Shown here: positions 1 through 8,257 of the stretch, piece by piece
Position numbering within the stretch: the first letter of the stretch is position 1
How the letters are laid out: every line of letters begins with the position of its first letter
Source: Streptomyces sporangiiformans
GTDB lineage: Bacteria; Actinomycetota; Actinomycetes; Streptomycetales; Streptomycetaceae
Reading direction: 5' to 3'
NCBI RefSeq assembly: GCF_005768555.2
Contig: NZ_VCHX02000038.1
Location: 1 to 45,774 of the forward strand
Length of the DNA stretch: 45,774 bases
The notes under the pieces: generated by a model
Database searches by the model: none
The model's input: only the letters and a program-made list of their open reading frames with translations
What the model was told of the DNA's origin: nothing
Position numbers and translations under genes: made by a program

Positions 1-283
1 CCCCTCGTTCGAGACTTCGGGATACATCACCTTCGACCTCGGGCCAGGCGCTGACCTCGGTCTGTGGTCCGGCCAGTTCGAGGATCTGTCACCGGACGTC
101 CCGCGCACCAGTGAGGTTTGCCTGGCCATTGACGGTGGACCCGACGAGCTCAACGCGACCTTCAAGCAGTGGCAGTCCAAGGGGGTCACGATCCTGCGCG
201 AGCCTCATGATGCGGGGTTCGGGCTGACCTTCCTCGCGGCCGATCCTGACGGGAACCGTATCCGCGTCGCACCGCAGGACTGA
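1..283 (+). CDS. VOC (glyoxalase-fold) family protein, C-terminal part
   Basis: The gene runs in from the left edge; 93 codons up to the TGA at 281-283 are visible. The reading frame starts at base 2. The end reads AADPDGNRIRVAPQD, which is the typical closing strand of vicinal-oxygen-chelate proteins, where the Asp-Pro-Asp-Gly turn leads into the last beta strand. Such proteins are small metal-dependent enzymes or drug-binding (bleomycin-resistance-like) proteins; the substrate cannot be told from this fragment. A perfect stem follows the stop at once (296-329). No lesion is seen in the part present, so the gene is probably intact upstream of the window. Confidence 0.75.
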   Translation, partial: PSFETSGYITFDLGPGADLGLWSGQFEDLSPDVPRTSEVCLAIDGGPDELNATFKQWQSKGVTILREPHDAGFGLTFLAADPDGNRIRVAPQD

Positions 284-295
284 AAGGCCGCAATG

Positions 296-329
296 CGGCA
301 GGCGCGCACGATAGGTGTCGCGCCTGCCG
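296..329. terminator. Hairpin terminator after the VOC gene
   Basis: An 11-bp perfect stem (CGGCAGGCGCG at 296-306, its complement at 319-329) with a 12-nt loop lies 12 bp after the stop codon. There is no T-tract, as is common for Streptomyces terminators. Confidence 0.6.
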
Positions 330-364
330 TCGTCTGACTTCGAGAGGACGACGAGTCCCCCCGC

Positions 365-1362
365 GCGAATGCGCCCCTGAGCGTCGAGGGCCGTAGGCGG
401 CTCGTGAAGCGGTGCCAGACACGTCCCATCGCCCATGTCGCCGCTGAGATGGGCATCTCTCGCGCATGCGCCAGCAAGTGGGTAAATCGCTGGCGGCTAC
501 ACGGTGATGCGGGATTGCAAGACCGGCCGTCGAGTCCGCACCGGAGTCCGAACGCGACTCCAGCATGGGTCATCGAGCGGATCGAGTCCTGGCGCCGCGA
601 GCACAAGTGGTCCGCGCAACGGATCACCGACGAACTTGTGAGTATCGGTTTTGTGATCAACCGGCGAACTGTCAGCCGACACCTGACCCGGCTCGGCCTC
701 GGCGAACGCCGCTTCATCGACCCAGGCGGTGAGAACAACCGGAAGCCGGGGAAGATCATCGCCCGCTGGCCCGGACACATGGTGCACCTGGATGTGAAGA
801 AGGTCGGCCGGATCCCTGATGGCGGCGGGTGGCGGATCCACGGCCGGGACAGCGATCAGGCCAAGGTCGCTAGTGTCGGGCGAAGTCGGCCGGGGCGAAG
901 CGTGGCTACGTCTACCTGCACTCCGTCGTCGATGGTTTCTCACGGCTCGCCTACACAGAACCGCTGGGCGATGAGAAGGGCGCGACGGCTGCTGCTTTCC
1001 TCGCCCGGGCGAAGGTCTGGTTCGCCTCCCACGGCATCAACCACATCCACCGGGTCGTCACCGACAATGGCGCTTGCTACCGCTCCGGCGACTTCGCCCG
1101 CATCGTCGGGCAAGGCACCCGACATCAGAGAACCAAACCATACACACCTCGGCACAACGGGAAGGTGGAGCGCTACCAGCGCATCATGGCCGAGGAAGTC
1201 CTCCACGCCCGCGAGTTCACCAGCGAGGACGCCCGGTCAGCCGCGATCACAGTGTGGAACATCCACTACAACTACCACCGGCCGCATAGTGCTGCCGCCG
1301 GAAAGCCGCCAGCAGCACGCCTCCGCGAGAGCGTCACCAACGTCGAGCCCTCATACACCTAG
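365..1362 (+). mobile_element. IS481-family transposase, frameshifted
   Basis: The N-terminal part carries two helix-turn-helix segments (HVAAEMGISRACASKWVNRW and the following RITDEL..NRRTVSRHL region) in one frame. Near 876-882 the frame changes, and the DDE part continues in the +1-position frame to the TAG at 1360-1362. There GYVYLHSVVDGFSRL, VVTDNGACYRS, HNGKVERYQR and NYHRPH give the DDE catalytic core (first Asp in VVDGF, second in TDNG, Glu in KVER). Homology begins before the GTG at 404, around ANAPLSVEGRR at 365, where no good start codon is left. IS481 transposases are single-ORF, so the frame change is a lesion and the copy is probably dead. I could not define the terminal inverted repeats. 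Confidence 0.8.
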
Positions 1363-1544
1363 CTCGCCGCGGCGCGCTTGAGCTCTCGACACATGGTGGC
1401 GCGAGAAACGCGGAACAGGCCCGCTAGTTCGGCCCGGGGTGTGCTGGCTTCGGACTCCGCGACCATCGAGAGCACGCTGAACAACTACCGCCCAGCGGGT
1501 TCGGTGGCGTCGTACGCGCTGCCGTCGATGCTCAGGCTGATGCC
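1359..1544 (-). pseudogene. Serine recombinase (resolvase/invertase) remnant
   Basis: Reading leftwards from 1544, the frame gives GISLSIDGSAYDATEPAGR, then TAG (1485-1487), then LFSVLSMVAE. This matches the end of the resolvase catalytic domain (the G-R-L-hydrophobic and M-V-A-E-F-E stretch). It then jumps straight to RAELAGLFRVSRATMCREL, the C-terminal resolvase helix-turn-helix. About 30 residues of linker helix are missing and one stop is in frame, so this is a decayed fragment. It ends in TAG at 1359-1361, overlapping the IS481 transposase stop tail to tail, and may mark the target into which the IS inserted. Confidence 0.6.
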
Positions 1545-1578
1545 TTGATGGGGAGTTCATCGGCGATTGAGAACGACC

Positions 1579-2505
1579 CTAGTGTTGCGACGGTGGGCGT
1601 GGCGCAGCGATCAGGGCGGTCGTCTCCATGGGCAACTCGGCGATCTGTGCGATGTCCAGGCCGGCCCGGTTCAGCAGCGCTGTGATCCTGTCAAGGGTGC
1701 GGTGCTCGCCGCCAGTTGTTATCAGGAGGTGCAGATCCCACAGAGCGGGCAGCACGGTGGAGTCCTCGTCCTCGACAAAACGATCGAGGATCAGCAGTCG
1801 CGACGAGGAGTCCACCATGGCGCGGCGGCAGTTCTCGAAGACCTTGACGACCGCGTCGTCGTCCCAGCCAGCCAGCACTCGGCAGAGGATGTAGACGTCC
1901 CCGCCCGTCGGGACGTCTTTGAACATGTCGCCCCCGACCAGTTGGACGCGGTCCAGTCCGATTGTGGCTGCTAGGTGCTCACGCGCCTTGGGCCATCTTG
2001 CCGCTGGAGAAGTCGAAGATCTCAGGTACCTGGTGGAAGAACATGCTTCCGGCGTTCATGGTGTGCTGGAATCGCCTGGCGGTGGCCGCGTCCTGACTGA
2101 GATAGTCGTAAAACGACTGACCGTAAGCGACTTCGAAACCCGAGCTTGCCGTGCTGATGGCGTGGTGGACATGAGCCCAGGCGGAGTAGAACTCCTCGCC
2201 GTAGAGCAGGCACATGTCGCGTAAGGACTGAGGGCCGTCGAGCAGTGCTGCGCTCACATGGGTACTCCGGTAACCGGTCGACTCATTGCCCTCGAATACG
2301 CCCATGGCCACCAGAAGGCGCATCAGGCGGTGAATGCCCTCTTCATTCGCTCCAGTTGATTCGGCGAGTTCGCTTAGCAGGTGGTCCGGCCGGCCTCGAT
2401 ATGATCCGGCAGTCTGAGTTTGACCGCGGTGTAGAGGGCCTGCGCCCTCCACCCACCGGTGATCATGTCGACCACTTCTCGAGTGGCCTGCACGTCGACT
2501 GTCAT
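1579..2505 (-). pseudogene. SAM-dependent O-methyltransferase pseudogene
   Basis: The intact gene would start at ATG 2503-2505 ([19 protein letters not shown]), the dimerisation/winged-helix part of acetylserotonin- or DnrK-type O-methyltransferases. Around 2380 one base is out and the frame moves to [19 protein letters not shown]. It continues through FYDYLSQDAATARRFQHTM to FSSGKMAQGA and stops at 1979. The C-terminal part resumes in another frame as IGLDRVQLVGGDMF and VYILCRVLAGWDDD, and ends at 1579. The glycine-rich SAM motif I (DVGGGxG) that should lie between the last two pieces is gone. A frameshift plus an internal deletion through the cofactor site make this non-functional. Many homologues act on aromatic natural products; this one's substrate is unknown. 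Confidence 0.75.
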
Positions 2506-2937
2506 TTCGGCCTCCCCCATCCCGACCTCACAACAACGTCGGTAACCGTACCCCAAGTACAAGCACCGGAAGTTGACAACTCGCATTGGTTCCGCAGCAC
2601 CATCCCGGACAAGGACGGAAGACGGGTTGGTGGCCCGCTGAAACGGTGTTTCGGCTCGCCACCACCGGTTCTCGACACTTTTCGCCATTCTGTGCAGCCC
2701 ACACAGCAGATCAACCGTCTTGGCCGCACTGCCGGATGGACAGACGTAGGGTCCTTTCGTGAGTTACCAACCCATAGAGGAAGGGCCACCGCGCGTGTCC
2801 AGCAGAGCATCGTCCACCGATCGTCTCGGGGCGCGGCTGATCATTCAGACCGCGGTGGGCCGAGGCGACCGAGGTCCTCTGACTCGCAGCCAACTCCGAC
2901 ACCAAGGTGTGCTCTGTGTCGATGGCTGGGTGGAGGG

Positions 2938-4207
2938 ATGACTGCCGAGGAGGGGCTGTTCGAGTTGCCGACGTCCGACACCCCGCCCGCTGAGGCCATG
3001 CGGGCCACCGCGCCGTTGGCGGTGCGGATGCGGCCGCGCACACTCGATGAGGTTGTCGGCCAGGCGCACTTGCTGCGTCCCGGCGCGCCGCTGCGGCGGC
3101 TGGTGGACGGCGGGGAGGCGGCTTCGGTGTTGCTCTACGGCCCACCCGGCACCGGGAAGACGACGATTGCACGCCTGCTCGCCACCGTCGATACCCGATA
3201 CTTCGTCGCCCTCTCGGCGCTGTCCAGCGGAGTCAAGGAACTGCGAGAGGTGATCAACGACGCGCGCCGTCGCCGCGACCGTCAGAACCGGCAAACCGTG
3301 CTGTTCATCGACGAGGTGCACCGCTTCTCCAAGACCCAGCAGGATGCGTTGCTCGGGGCGGTCGAGGACAGGCTTGTGTTGCTCGTTGCTGCCACCACGG
3401 AGAACCCGTCGTTCTCGGTGGTGTCGCCGCTGCTGTCACGGTTGCTGGTGTTGCAGCTCCAGTCTCTGAGCGAGGACGAGGTCCGCGACCTGCTGCGGCG
3501 GGCGGTGACGGATCAGCGCGGCCTCGACGGTTCGGTCTCGCTGTCGGCCGAGGCCGAGGACGCCCTGGTGCGCCTTGCCGCCGGCGATGCCCGTAGCGCG
3601 CTGACCGCGCTGGAGGCGAGTGCCGACGGGGTGGTTGATACGGGCGGCACGACGATTGACGTGCCGGCCGTGGAGCGAGCCATCGCTGAGGCCACCGTGC
3701 GCTACGACCGGCAGGGCGACCAGCACTACGACGTCATCAGCGCGTTCATCAAGTCGATCCGCGGCTCAGACCCCGACGCCGCGCTGCATTACCTGGCCCG
3801 CATGCTCGTGGCCGGGGAGGACCCGCGGTTCGTCGCGCGGCGGCTGTTGGTGCACGCCAGTGAGGACGTCGGGCTGGCCGACCCTACCGCGCTGCAGGCC
3901 GCCGTCGCCGCGGCGCAGACGGTCCAGCTGATCGGGATGCCCGAGGCCCGCCTCGCCCTGGCTCAGGCCACCGTGCATTTGTGAGGTGCCCGCTCACCTG
4001 CGATACGGCCGCTACGCAGGCGCCGCGGAGCTGGGCAACGCGGTCGGCTACCGCTACCCCCACAACACGTCCGACGGAGTCCTGGAGCAGCGGTACCCGC
4101 CGGACGCACTGGTGGGGAAGGACTACTACCGCCCCACGCAGCACGGCAGGGAACGCACCCTGCACGAGCGCCTCACGAAGCTCCGCCGTGCAGTCCGGGG
4201 CGGATAG
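2938..4207 (+). pseudogene. rarA: RarA/MgsA-like AAA+ ATPase, C-terminus deleted and frameshifted
   Basis: The ATG at 2938 begins a 348-residue reading frame with the complete AAA+ core: GPPGTGKT (residues 68-75), [10 protein letters not shown] (Walker B, D125/E126), ATTENPS sensor 1 and SPLLSR arginine finger. The following lid and clamp-loader-type helices are also present. RarA acts at stalled replication forks and binds SSB. The frame ends at ATVHL followed by TGA (3982-3984). The true C-terminal end, [18 protein letters not shown] to LRRAVRGG, lies in the next frame from 3986 to the TAG at 4205-4207. About 27 codons (the LALAPKSNAV helix region of the family) are missing at the joint. 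The ATPase could still be made, but without the tetramerisation domain. A second full copy elsewhere in the genome is likely but not visible. Confidence 0.8.
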
Positions 4208-4681
4208 AGGTATTGCCGCAATCTCGTGGGCCACTGACTGCACGCCGACCTCGGCGGGCCGGTCGGTGCGCTGCTGCCTCGCGCGGAAGCCTTCGAGGTA
4301 GCTCGCCGCATTCAAAATGCGTCGAGCCGTTGGCGACCTGGAGCGGGATACGCGCCTTCCGCACCTGTTGCGGGAACTTCTCGAGCGGCCCCTTTCGGAT
4401 GCAGCGCACGGTAGGAGGGTCGAGTTCGGGGCGCTCGCGGCCGAGCACCACTACAGCCGAGCCGCGACAACGATCACTCGGCCTTTGCCTTCCTACCGAT
4501 CTTTGCGTTTTACTCGACTGAATGCGTTCGCCAACTGCCGTCGCATAACGCCCCGTTGAACTAAATCAGTAGTACTATCGCGAGCGGAATCGACCTGGGC
4601 AGCGTCATGGCTCGGGGGCGGTACAGCACCGTCGGGTGGGAGAACGAGTCATTGGCAGGCGGGAGATCTCCAGTGCTCAGA
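4208..4681. other. No recognisable gene
   Basis: Short open frames on both strands give no protein I recognise. The last 120 bp before the DUF488 gene are less GC-rich and contain TAGTACTA (4571-4578), but no well-spaced promoter could be fixed. Confidence 0.4.
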
Positions 4682-5158
4682 ATGGCGACAATCGGCGTCT
4701 ATGGCTTCGACGGCGAGTCTTACCTTCAACGATTACAGCAGGCGAATGTTCGCCTGCTGCTCGACGTACGTCAGCGCCGCGGCGTCCGCGGACCCGAATA
4801 CGCCTGGGCGAACTCACGTCGGCTGCAGGCAGCGCTCGCCGAGGCCCGGATCGCCTACGAGCACCACCCTGAACTCGCCCCAACAACCGAGTTACGTCAG
4901 CTTCAGTACGCCGAGGATGACCGCCGCGGGGTCGGCAAACGCTCGCGCCGCGAGCTCGCTGCCGGGTACACCCGCCGCTACACAAGCGAGATCCTCGACC
5001 GCGCCGACCTCGCGCCGATCGTGTCGGCGCTGCCGAGCAGCGGGACCGCAGCGCTGTTCTGTGTTGAGGCCGACCCTGAGGCCTGCCACCGATCGTTGGT
5101 CGCCCAGCGGCTGACCGAGCGGTACGGCGTCACGTTCGAGCACCTGCGCCCGTTGTGA
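4682..5158 (+). CDS. DUF488 family protein
   Basis: The 158-residue protein from ATG 4682 begins MATIGVYGFDGESYLQRL and carries the family marks: LLLDVRQRRGVRGPEYAW near the N-terminus and ALFCVEADPEACHRSLVAQRL near the C-terminus. In the latter the Cys-x-E-x(4)-CHR signature is almost complete. DUF488 proteins are small globular proteins of unknown biochemistry, often beside DNA-repair genes. An in-frame GTG at 4673 and an ATG at 4607 are alternatives, but the conserved part starts at 4682. The stop overlaps the next gene's ATG by one base (TGATG, 5156-5160), so the two were probably co-translated. No lesion is seen. Confidence 0.8.
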   Translation: MATIGVYGFDGESYLQRLQQANVRLLLDVRQRRGVRGPEYAWANSRRLQAALAEARIAYEHHPELAPTTELRQLQYAEDDRRGVGKRSRRELAAGYTRRYTSEILDRADLAPIVSALPSSGTAALFCVEADPEACHRSLVAQRLTERYGVTFEHLRPL

Positions 5159-6133
5159 TGCGTGAAATTCCTCCGGGCGGCGTGCCGCGACTGCGGATAG
5201 CGGTGTTCGCCGGGCCGACGGCGACGATTCTGAACACACCGGACCTGATCACATCGAACAAGGCACGCACACGTCACGGTCTCCCGCTGCGCCCCTCTCA
5301 CTTCGACGTCCTACGCCCTCAGCGGCTCGCGGCACCTGTGACGGTATACATCGAGGCGTTCAGCGCGCATCCACTCGAACGAGATGCAGCCAACTTGTAT
5401 GCCCCGCCGGACGGATGGCTCGACAAAGACGGCACATTCCACAATGAGCAGCCTTTCGACGACGCCACACCGGTGTATGTCGTCGAACTTCATCCCGACG
5501 ACGGTCTCTATCCCCTCGACTACACCGTTCGCACCACCGGCAGCCGGTCGACAGACGTTCTACCCCGATGCTCGCCGCCTCTACGAGGAGATCGAGCGGT
5601 TCGGCCTTGCTGACCACGGTACTCCCGTTGAGTTGTGGTCAATCGCCGACTTTGACTTCTTCCGCGCTGCTCCGTCGGGCGGATACACCGCAGACCCCGA
5701 TTCCGAGCGCCTTGGGCAGGACTTCTTTGGCGCCGACAGTCCGCCCACCGTTGACGAGGAAGTGGAGATCCTTGCACGGATCAAAGCCAACCTTGTCACG
5801 GCGCCACTGGCCGGTTTCGTATGTGAAGGCATGTCGCCGTTCGGGATGGCTGACCCGACGAAGAATGCGGCCTTGAGCGTGGCCATCTTCGCCGGCATGC
5901 CGGTGGTCCGCACTGGCGGCGGCAACACCGGAGGCATGGCGTACCGGGCTGACCCGACGTTCATCTCAGGCAACAACCTCACAGCTACTAAAGCGCGCAT
6001 GCTTCTCATGGCCGCGATACTCAAACTTGGCGCACTGCCCCCTGCCGCAGATCCATTCAACGCAACCTCTGACGAGCGTGCAGCCACAGAACAAGCAGTC
6101 GCTCGATACCAGACCCTGTTCGACACCCACTGA
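5158..6133 (+). pseudogene. Asparaginase-like protein, frameshifted and internally deleted
   Basis: The frame opens with RIAVFAGPTATILNTPDL and runs to about 5545, where it must shift by one to continue as GRQTFYPDARRLYEEIERFG. The last 120 residues resemble the C-terminal domain of bacterial L-asparaginases: GFVCEGMSPFGMADP, then GMPVVRTGGGNTGG, then FISGNNLTATKARMLLMAAI (compare the family's SAGxLxPxKARxLLMLAL). The N-terminal catalytic threonine motif (TGGT) and the second Thr-Asp motif are absent from both frames, with only about 40 residues where a catalytic domain should sit. So there are at least two lesions. The family call rests on the C-terminal match; the long N-terminal extension is of unknown role. 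Confidence 0.55.
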
Positions 6134-6234
6134 CCCAAGGCTGCGACACCCCGCGTCGGCGGCGTGGCCGGCGCGATCCTCATCTGGAGTTCAACGGACG
6201 AGCCGCGATTGCCCAACTTTGAGAACGGGAACCT

Positions 6235-6594
6235 ATGGGTACGTATGAGTACGTGGTAGCCGACGTCTTCACCGACGTCCCGCTGGAAGGCAACCCGGTC
6301 GCGGTCTTCGTGGATTCCGCCGCTATTTCCCCCGAGCGCATGCAGCAGATCGCGCAGGAGATGCACCTGTCGGAGACTGTTTTCGTCCTCCCCGCGGAAG
6401 ACGACGGTGACGTGCGGGTCCGAATCTTCACCCCGGTGAACGAGTTGCCGTTCGCCGGGCATCGCACACGCCTACACCACAGCCGTCATCGACCTGCTCG
6501 CCGACCGAGCGCCCGGGCAGGACGCGACCGGGTCGGCGACGGCCGGGCCGACCAGGTGTACCCGGCCGCAACGTTGGTCGCATCGTTGGGGTAG
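6235..6594 (+). pseudogene. PhzF-family epimerase/isomerase, N-terminal fragment
   Basis: From ATG 6235 the sequence reads [20 protein letters not shown], then [11 protein letters not shown], then [15 protein letters not shown]. This is the first third of a PhzF-family protein, including the Glu of LSETVF that is the general acid/base in characterised members. After the FAGH turn homology ends abruptly. The frame runs on as Arg-rich sequence to 6594, and the +1 frame reads [20 protein letters not shown], which looks like the tail of some other protein. A deletion joining two genes is the simplest reading. Confidence 0.65.
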
Positions 6595-6615
6595 GGCGAG
6601 ATGCACGGAGCCTGC

Positions 6616-6646
6616 TTGACCCTCACGTTGCGGGAGGCTGGAAGGT
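6616..6646 (+). promoter_or_regulatory. MerR-type promoter/operator
   Basis: A TTGACC -35 (6616-6621) is followed by the dyad CCTCACG-TTG-CGGGAGG (6621-6637, six of seven pairs match) and a weak -10 (GAAGGT, 6641-6646) at a 19-nt spacing. A long spacer filled by the dyad is the hallmark of MerR-family activation, where the protein untwists the DNA. The tipA promoter of Streptomyces has the same plan. It reads into the VOC-merR pair, so autoregulation is likely. Confidence 0.7.
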
Positions 6647-6653
6647 GGGGTGC

Positions 6654-7190
6654 ATGAGCGACTACTACAACGCGTTTGAGATGAGTCCCGTGCCCGCTCC
6701 CGGCCCGGATGCGGTTCCACCGGAGCCGTTCCGTGGCATCTACGGAATGCCCGCGTTCGTGACGATCCCCACGAGCGATTTGGCGGCGTCGGTGGACTTC
6801 TGGGTTCGTGGGCTCGGGTTCTTCGAGCTGTTCAGCATCCCCGGCAGCCTTGTGCATCTGCGCCGGTGGGCGTTCCAGGACGTACTCCTCGTCCAGGCGG
6901 CGAGCGCTCCGGAGCAGGCACCAGCGATGAGCGTCAGTTTCGCGTGCGTGCTCAGCCAAGTCGATTCCCTTGTCGAGGCCTGTCGTGCGTTGCGCCCGAA
7001 CTCGGTCGATGGCCCACGGGATACGCCCTGGAACACCCGCGATGTGGAGGTGATCACGCCCGAGAACGCTCGGATCGTTTTCACCGCGGCGAAGCCCTTT
7101 GATCCGGCCAGTCAGGAGGCGCGGAACCTTGAAGCCGTCGGTGTCACCCCACCGGGCGTCGGTCGCGGCGACAATGAGGAGCATGCTTGA
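6654..7190 (+). CDS. VOC family protein, first gene of a MerR operon
   Basis: The 178-residue protein from ATG 6654 has a 28-residue lead and then FVTIPTSDLAASVDFWVRGLGF, the classic start of a glyoxalase/bleomycin-resistance fold. Next come LVHLRRWAFQDVLLVQ and the second half-module ending ENARIVFTAAKPFD. The upstream GTG at 6645 is in frame but lies at the promoter -10, so 6654 is preferred; the mRNA leader would be very short. It overlaps the regulator gene by 8 bp (7183-7190), so the two are translationally coupled. The role could be binding or detoxifying the ligand sensed by the regulator; this is inference. Confidence 0.8.
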   Translation: MSDYYNAFEMSPVPAPGPDAVPPEPFRGIYGMPAFVTIPTSDLAASVDFWVRGLGFFELFSIPGSLVHLRRWAFQDVLLVQAASAPEQAPAMSVSFACVLSQVDSLVEACRALRPNSVDGPRDTPWNTRDVEVITPENARIVFTAAKPFDPASQEARNLEAVGVTPPGVGRGDNEEHA

Positions 7191-7986
7191 TGCCACTGAC
7201 GCCGATGGCCTGACGGTCGGTCAGGTCTCGACGCGTCTGGGCGTGACAGTCCGCGCGCTGCACCACTGGGATGAGATCGGTCTGGCGCGACCGTCGCTGC
7301 GCACGGCTGCCGGATACCGGCTCTACACCGCTGGTGATCTGGAACGCCTGCACCGCATCGTCGTCTACCGTGAGATCGGTCTCGGCCTGGACAGGATTCG
7401 GGCCATCTTGGACGACTCGACGGCAGACGTGCCCGGCGCATTGCGCGCGCAGCGCACCCAGGTCGCTGAACGGATCGACCGCCTCCAGCAGCTCAGCGCC
7501 GGACTGGATCGGATGATCGACGCCCACGATCGCGGCCTGCTGCTGACCATCGAGCAGCAGGCCGCGATCTTCGGCCCCCAGTGGAACCCGGACTGGCCCG
7601 CCCAAGCCCGTCAGCGCTACGGAGACACGACGCAATGGCGGCAGTACGCCGAACGCTCCGCCTCTCGCGGTCCGGAGGAATGGCAGGCCATCGCCGACGC
7701 CGTTGCCGGCCTCGACCGCGCCCTCGGGGATGCGATGGACGCCGGCGTCACACCTGGTAGCCCAGAAGCGAATCAGCTCGTCGAGCGGCACCGCGAAGTT
7801 TTTGCTTCGTACTTTCCCCTCACCAGGCAGATGCAGGTCTGTCTCGGCCGCATGTATGAGGCCGATCCGGGATTTGCTGCCCACTACGACGGCATCCGCG
7901 CCGGCCTTGCCACGTGGTTCCGTCGAATCATCGACGCCAGCGCGCGCGCCCACAGCATCGACCCTGACACCGCGACCTGGCAGTAG
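7183..7986 (+). CDS. MerR-family regulator with TipAS drug-binding domain
   Basis: The 267-residue protein has the MerR winged helix in residues 10-78 (LTVGQVSTRLGVTVRALHHW, GYRLYTAGDLERL), a dimerisation coiled coil to about 115, and a TipAS-like C-terminal domain. The domain shows FGPQWNPDWPAQARQRYGDT, then RHREVFASYFPLTRQM, then YEADPGFAAHYDGIRAGLATWF. TipAS domains capture thiopeptides and other hydrophobic ligands and turn on the cognate promoter. The start at 7183 is chosen because GAGG (7176-7179) precedes it and it couples to the VOC stop; ATG 7174 is the alternative. The likely target is the dyad promoter at 6616-6646. Intact. Confidence 0.85.
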   Translation: MLDATDADGLTVGQVSTRLGVTVRALHHWDEIGLARPSLRTAAGYRLYTAGDLERLHRIVVYREIGLGLDRIRAILDDSTADVPGALRAQRTQVAERIDRLQQLSAGLDRMIDAHDRGLLLTIEQQAAIFGPQWNPDWPAQARQRYGDTTQWRQYAERSASRGPEEWQAIADAVAGLDRALGDAMDAGVTPGSPEANQLVERHREVFASYFPLTRQMQVCLGRMYEADPGFAAHYDGIRAGLATWFRRIIDASARAHSIDPDTATWQ

Positions 7987-7988
7987 AG

Positions 7989-8014
7989 CGCGGGTCCGGA
8001 AGCCTGCACCCGCG
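7989..8014. terminator. Weak hairpin after the merR-type gene
   Basis: A 7-bp stem, CGCGGGT (7989-7995) with ACCCGCG (8008-8014), and a 12-nt loop start 3 bp after the regulator stop. There is no T-tract. Confidence 0.4.
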
Positions 8015-8072
8015 TAAGCGGCTCCAGCACGGCCCATTGATCATCTGACAGATCTCGCGATCACGTGGCGGG

Positions 8073-8111
8073 AAAAAGGGTTGGGCGGGATGATGTTCGT
8101 GCTGCTAGCTT
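8073..8111 (+). promoter_or_regulatory. WblC/WhiB7-like promoter
   Basis: A run of five A (8073-8077) sits three bases before TTGGGC (8081-8086), followed 19 nt later by TAGCTT (8106-8111). WhiB7/WblC promoters of actinobacteria are marked by an A-rich motif directly upstream of the -35 hexamer (pattern AAAAnnGGTTG). The stretch AAAAAGGGTTG fits that pattern. The regulon is induced by ribosome-targeting antibiotics and is often followed by leader-peptide attenuators, as here. Confidence 0.55.
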
Positions 8112-8147
8112 GCAGGCGACCGTGACATCGCCGAGGAGGTGAGACCC

Positions 8148-8207
8148 ATGAACGCTGTATCTGTGTGGGTGCTCCACCTCTTCGTCACGGTCGGGCGATT
8201 GACGTAG
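8148..8207 (+). CDS. Leader peptide MNAVSVWVLHLFVTVGRLT
   Basis: A 19-codon ORF with a near-perfect ribosome site (GGAGG at 8135-8139, 8 nt before the ATG) ends 8 bp before a strong hairpin. The hydrophobic, Trp-containing peptide resembles attenuator leader peptides more than a product with its own job. It follows a WblC-like promoter and precedes the hydrolase gene at 8258. Its codons 7-9 (8166-8174) overlap the sequence that can pair with the left arm of the downstream hairpin. A stalled ribosome would thus decide which structure forms. Confidence 0.65.
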   Translation: MNAVSVWVLHLFVTVGRLT

Positions 8208-8243
8208 GTGTCGCCGGGAGCGCCTCAGTATCAAGGCACTCCC
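8168..8243 (+). promoter_or_regulatory. Attenuator: competing antiterminator and terminator stems
   Basis: The stem GGGAGCGCCT (8216-8225) with AGGCACTCCC (8234-8243) has one mismatch and an 8-nt loop. Within the leader ORF, GGTGCTCC (8168-8175) can pair over all eight bases (one G-U) with GGAGCGCC (8217-8224), so the two structures exclude each other. No T-tract follows, so the effect may be weak intrinsic termination or control of translation; the hydrolase ribosome site GAAAGG (8244-8249) begins directly after the right arm. Confidence 0.6.
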
Positions 8244-8257
8244 GAAAGGCAACACCT

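Noticed and set aside
870..890. Programmed frameshift in the IS481 transposase
   Set aside because: IS481 transposases are single ORFs, and no slippery heptamer of the A6G kind is present; a lesion is simpler.
4556..4578. TTGAAC and TACTAT as a promoter for the DUF488 gene
   Set aside because: Spacer is only 11 nt, far too short for a sigma-70 promoter.
8216..8243. Hairpin as an ordinary terminator of the MerR operon
   Set aside because: It lies about 230 bp past the regulator stop, after a new promoter and leader ORF, and just before another gene's ribosome site; an attenuator fits better.
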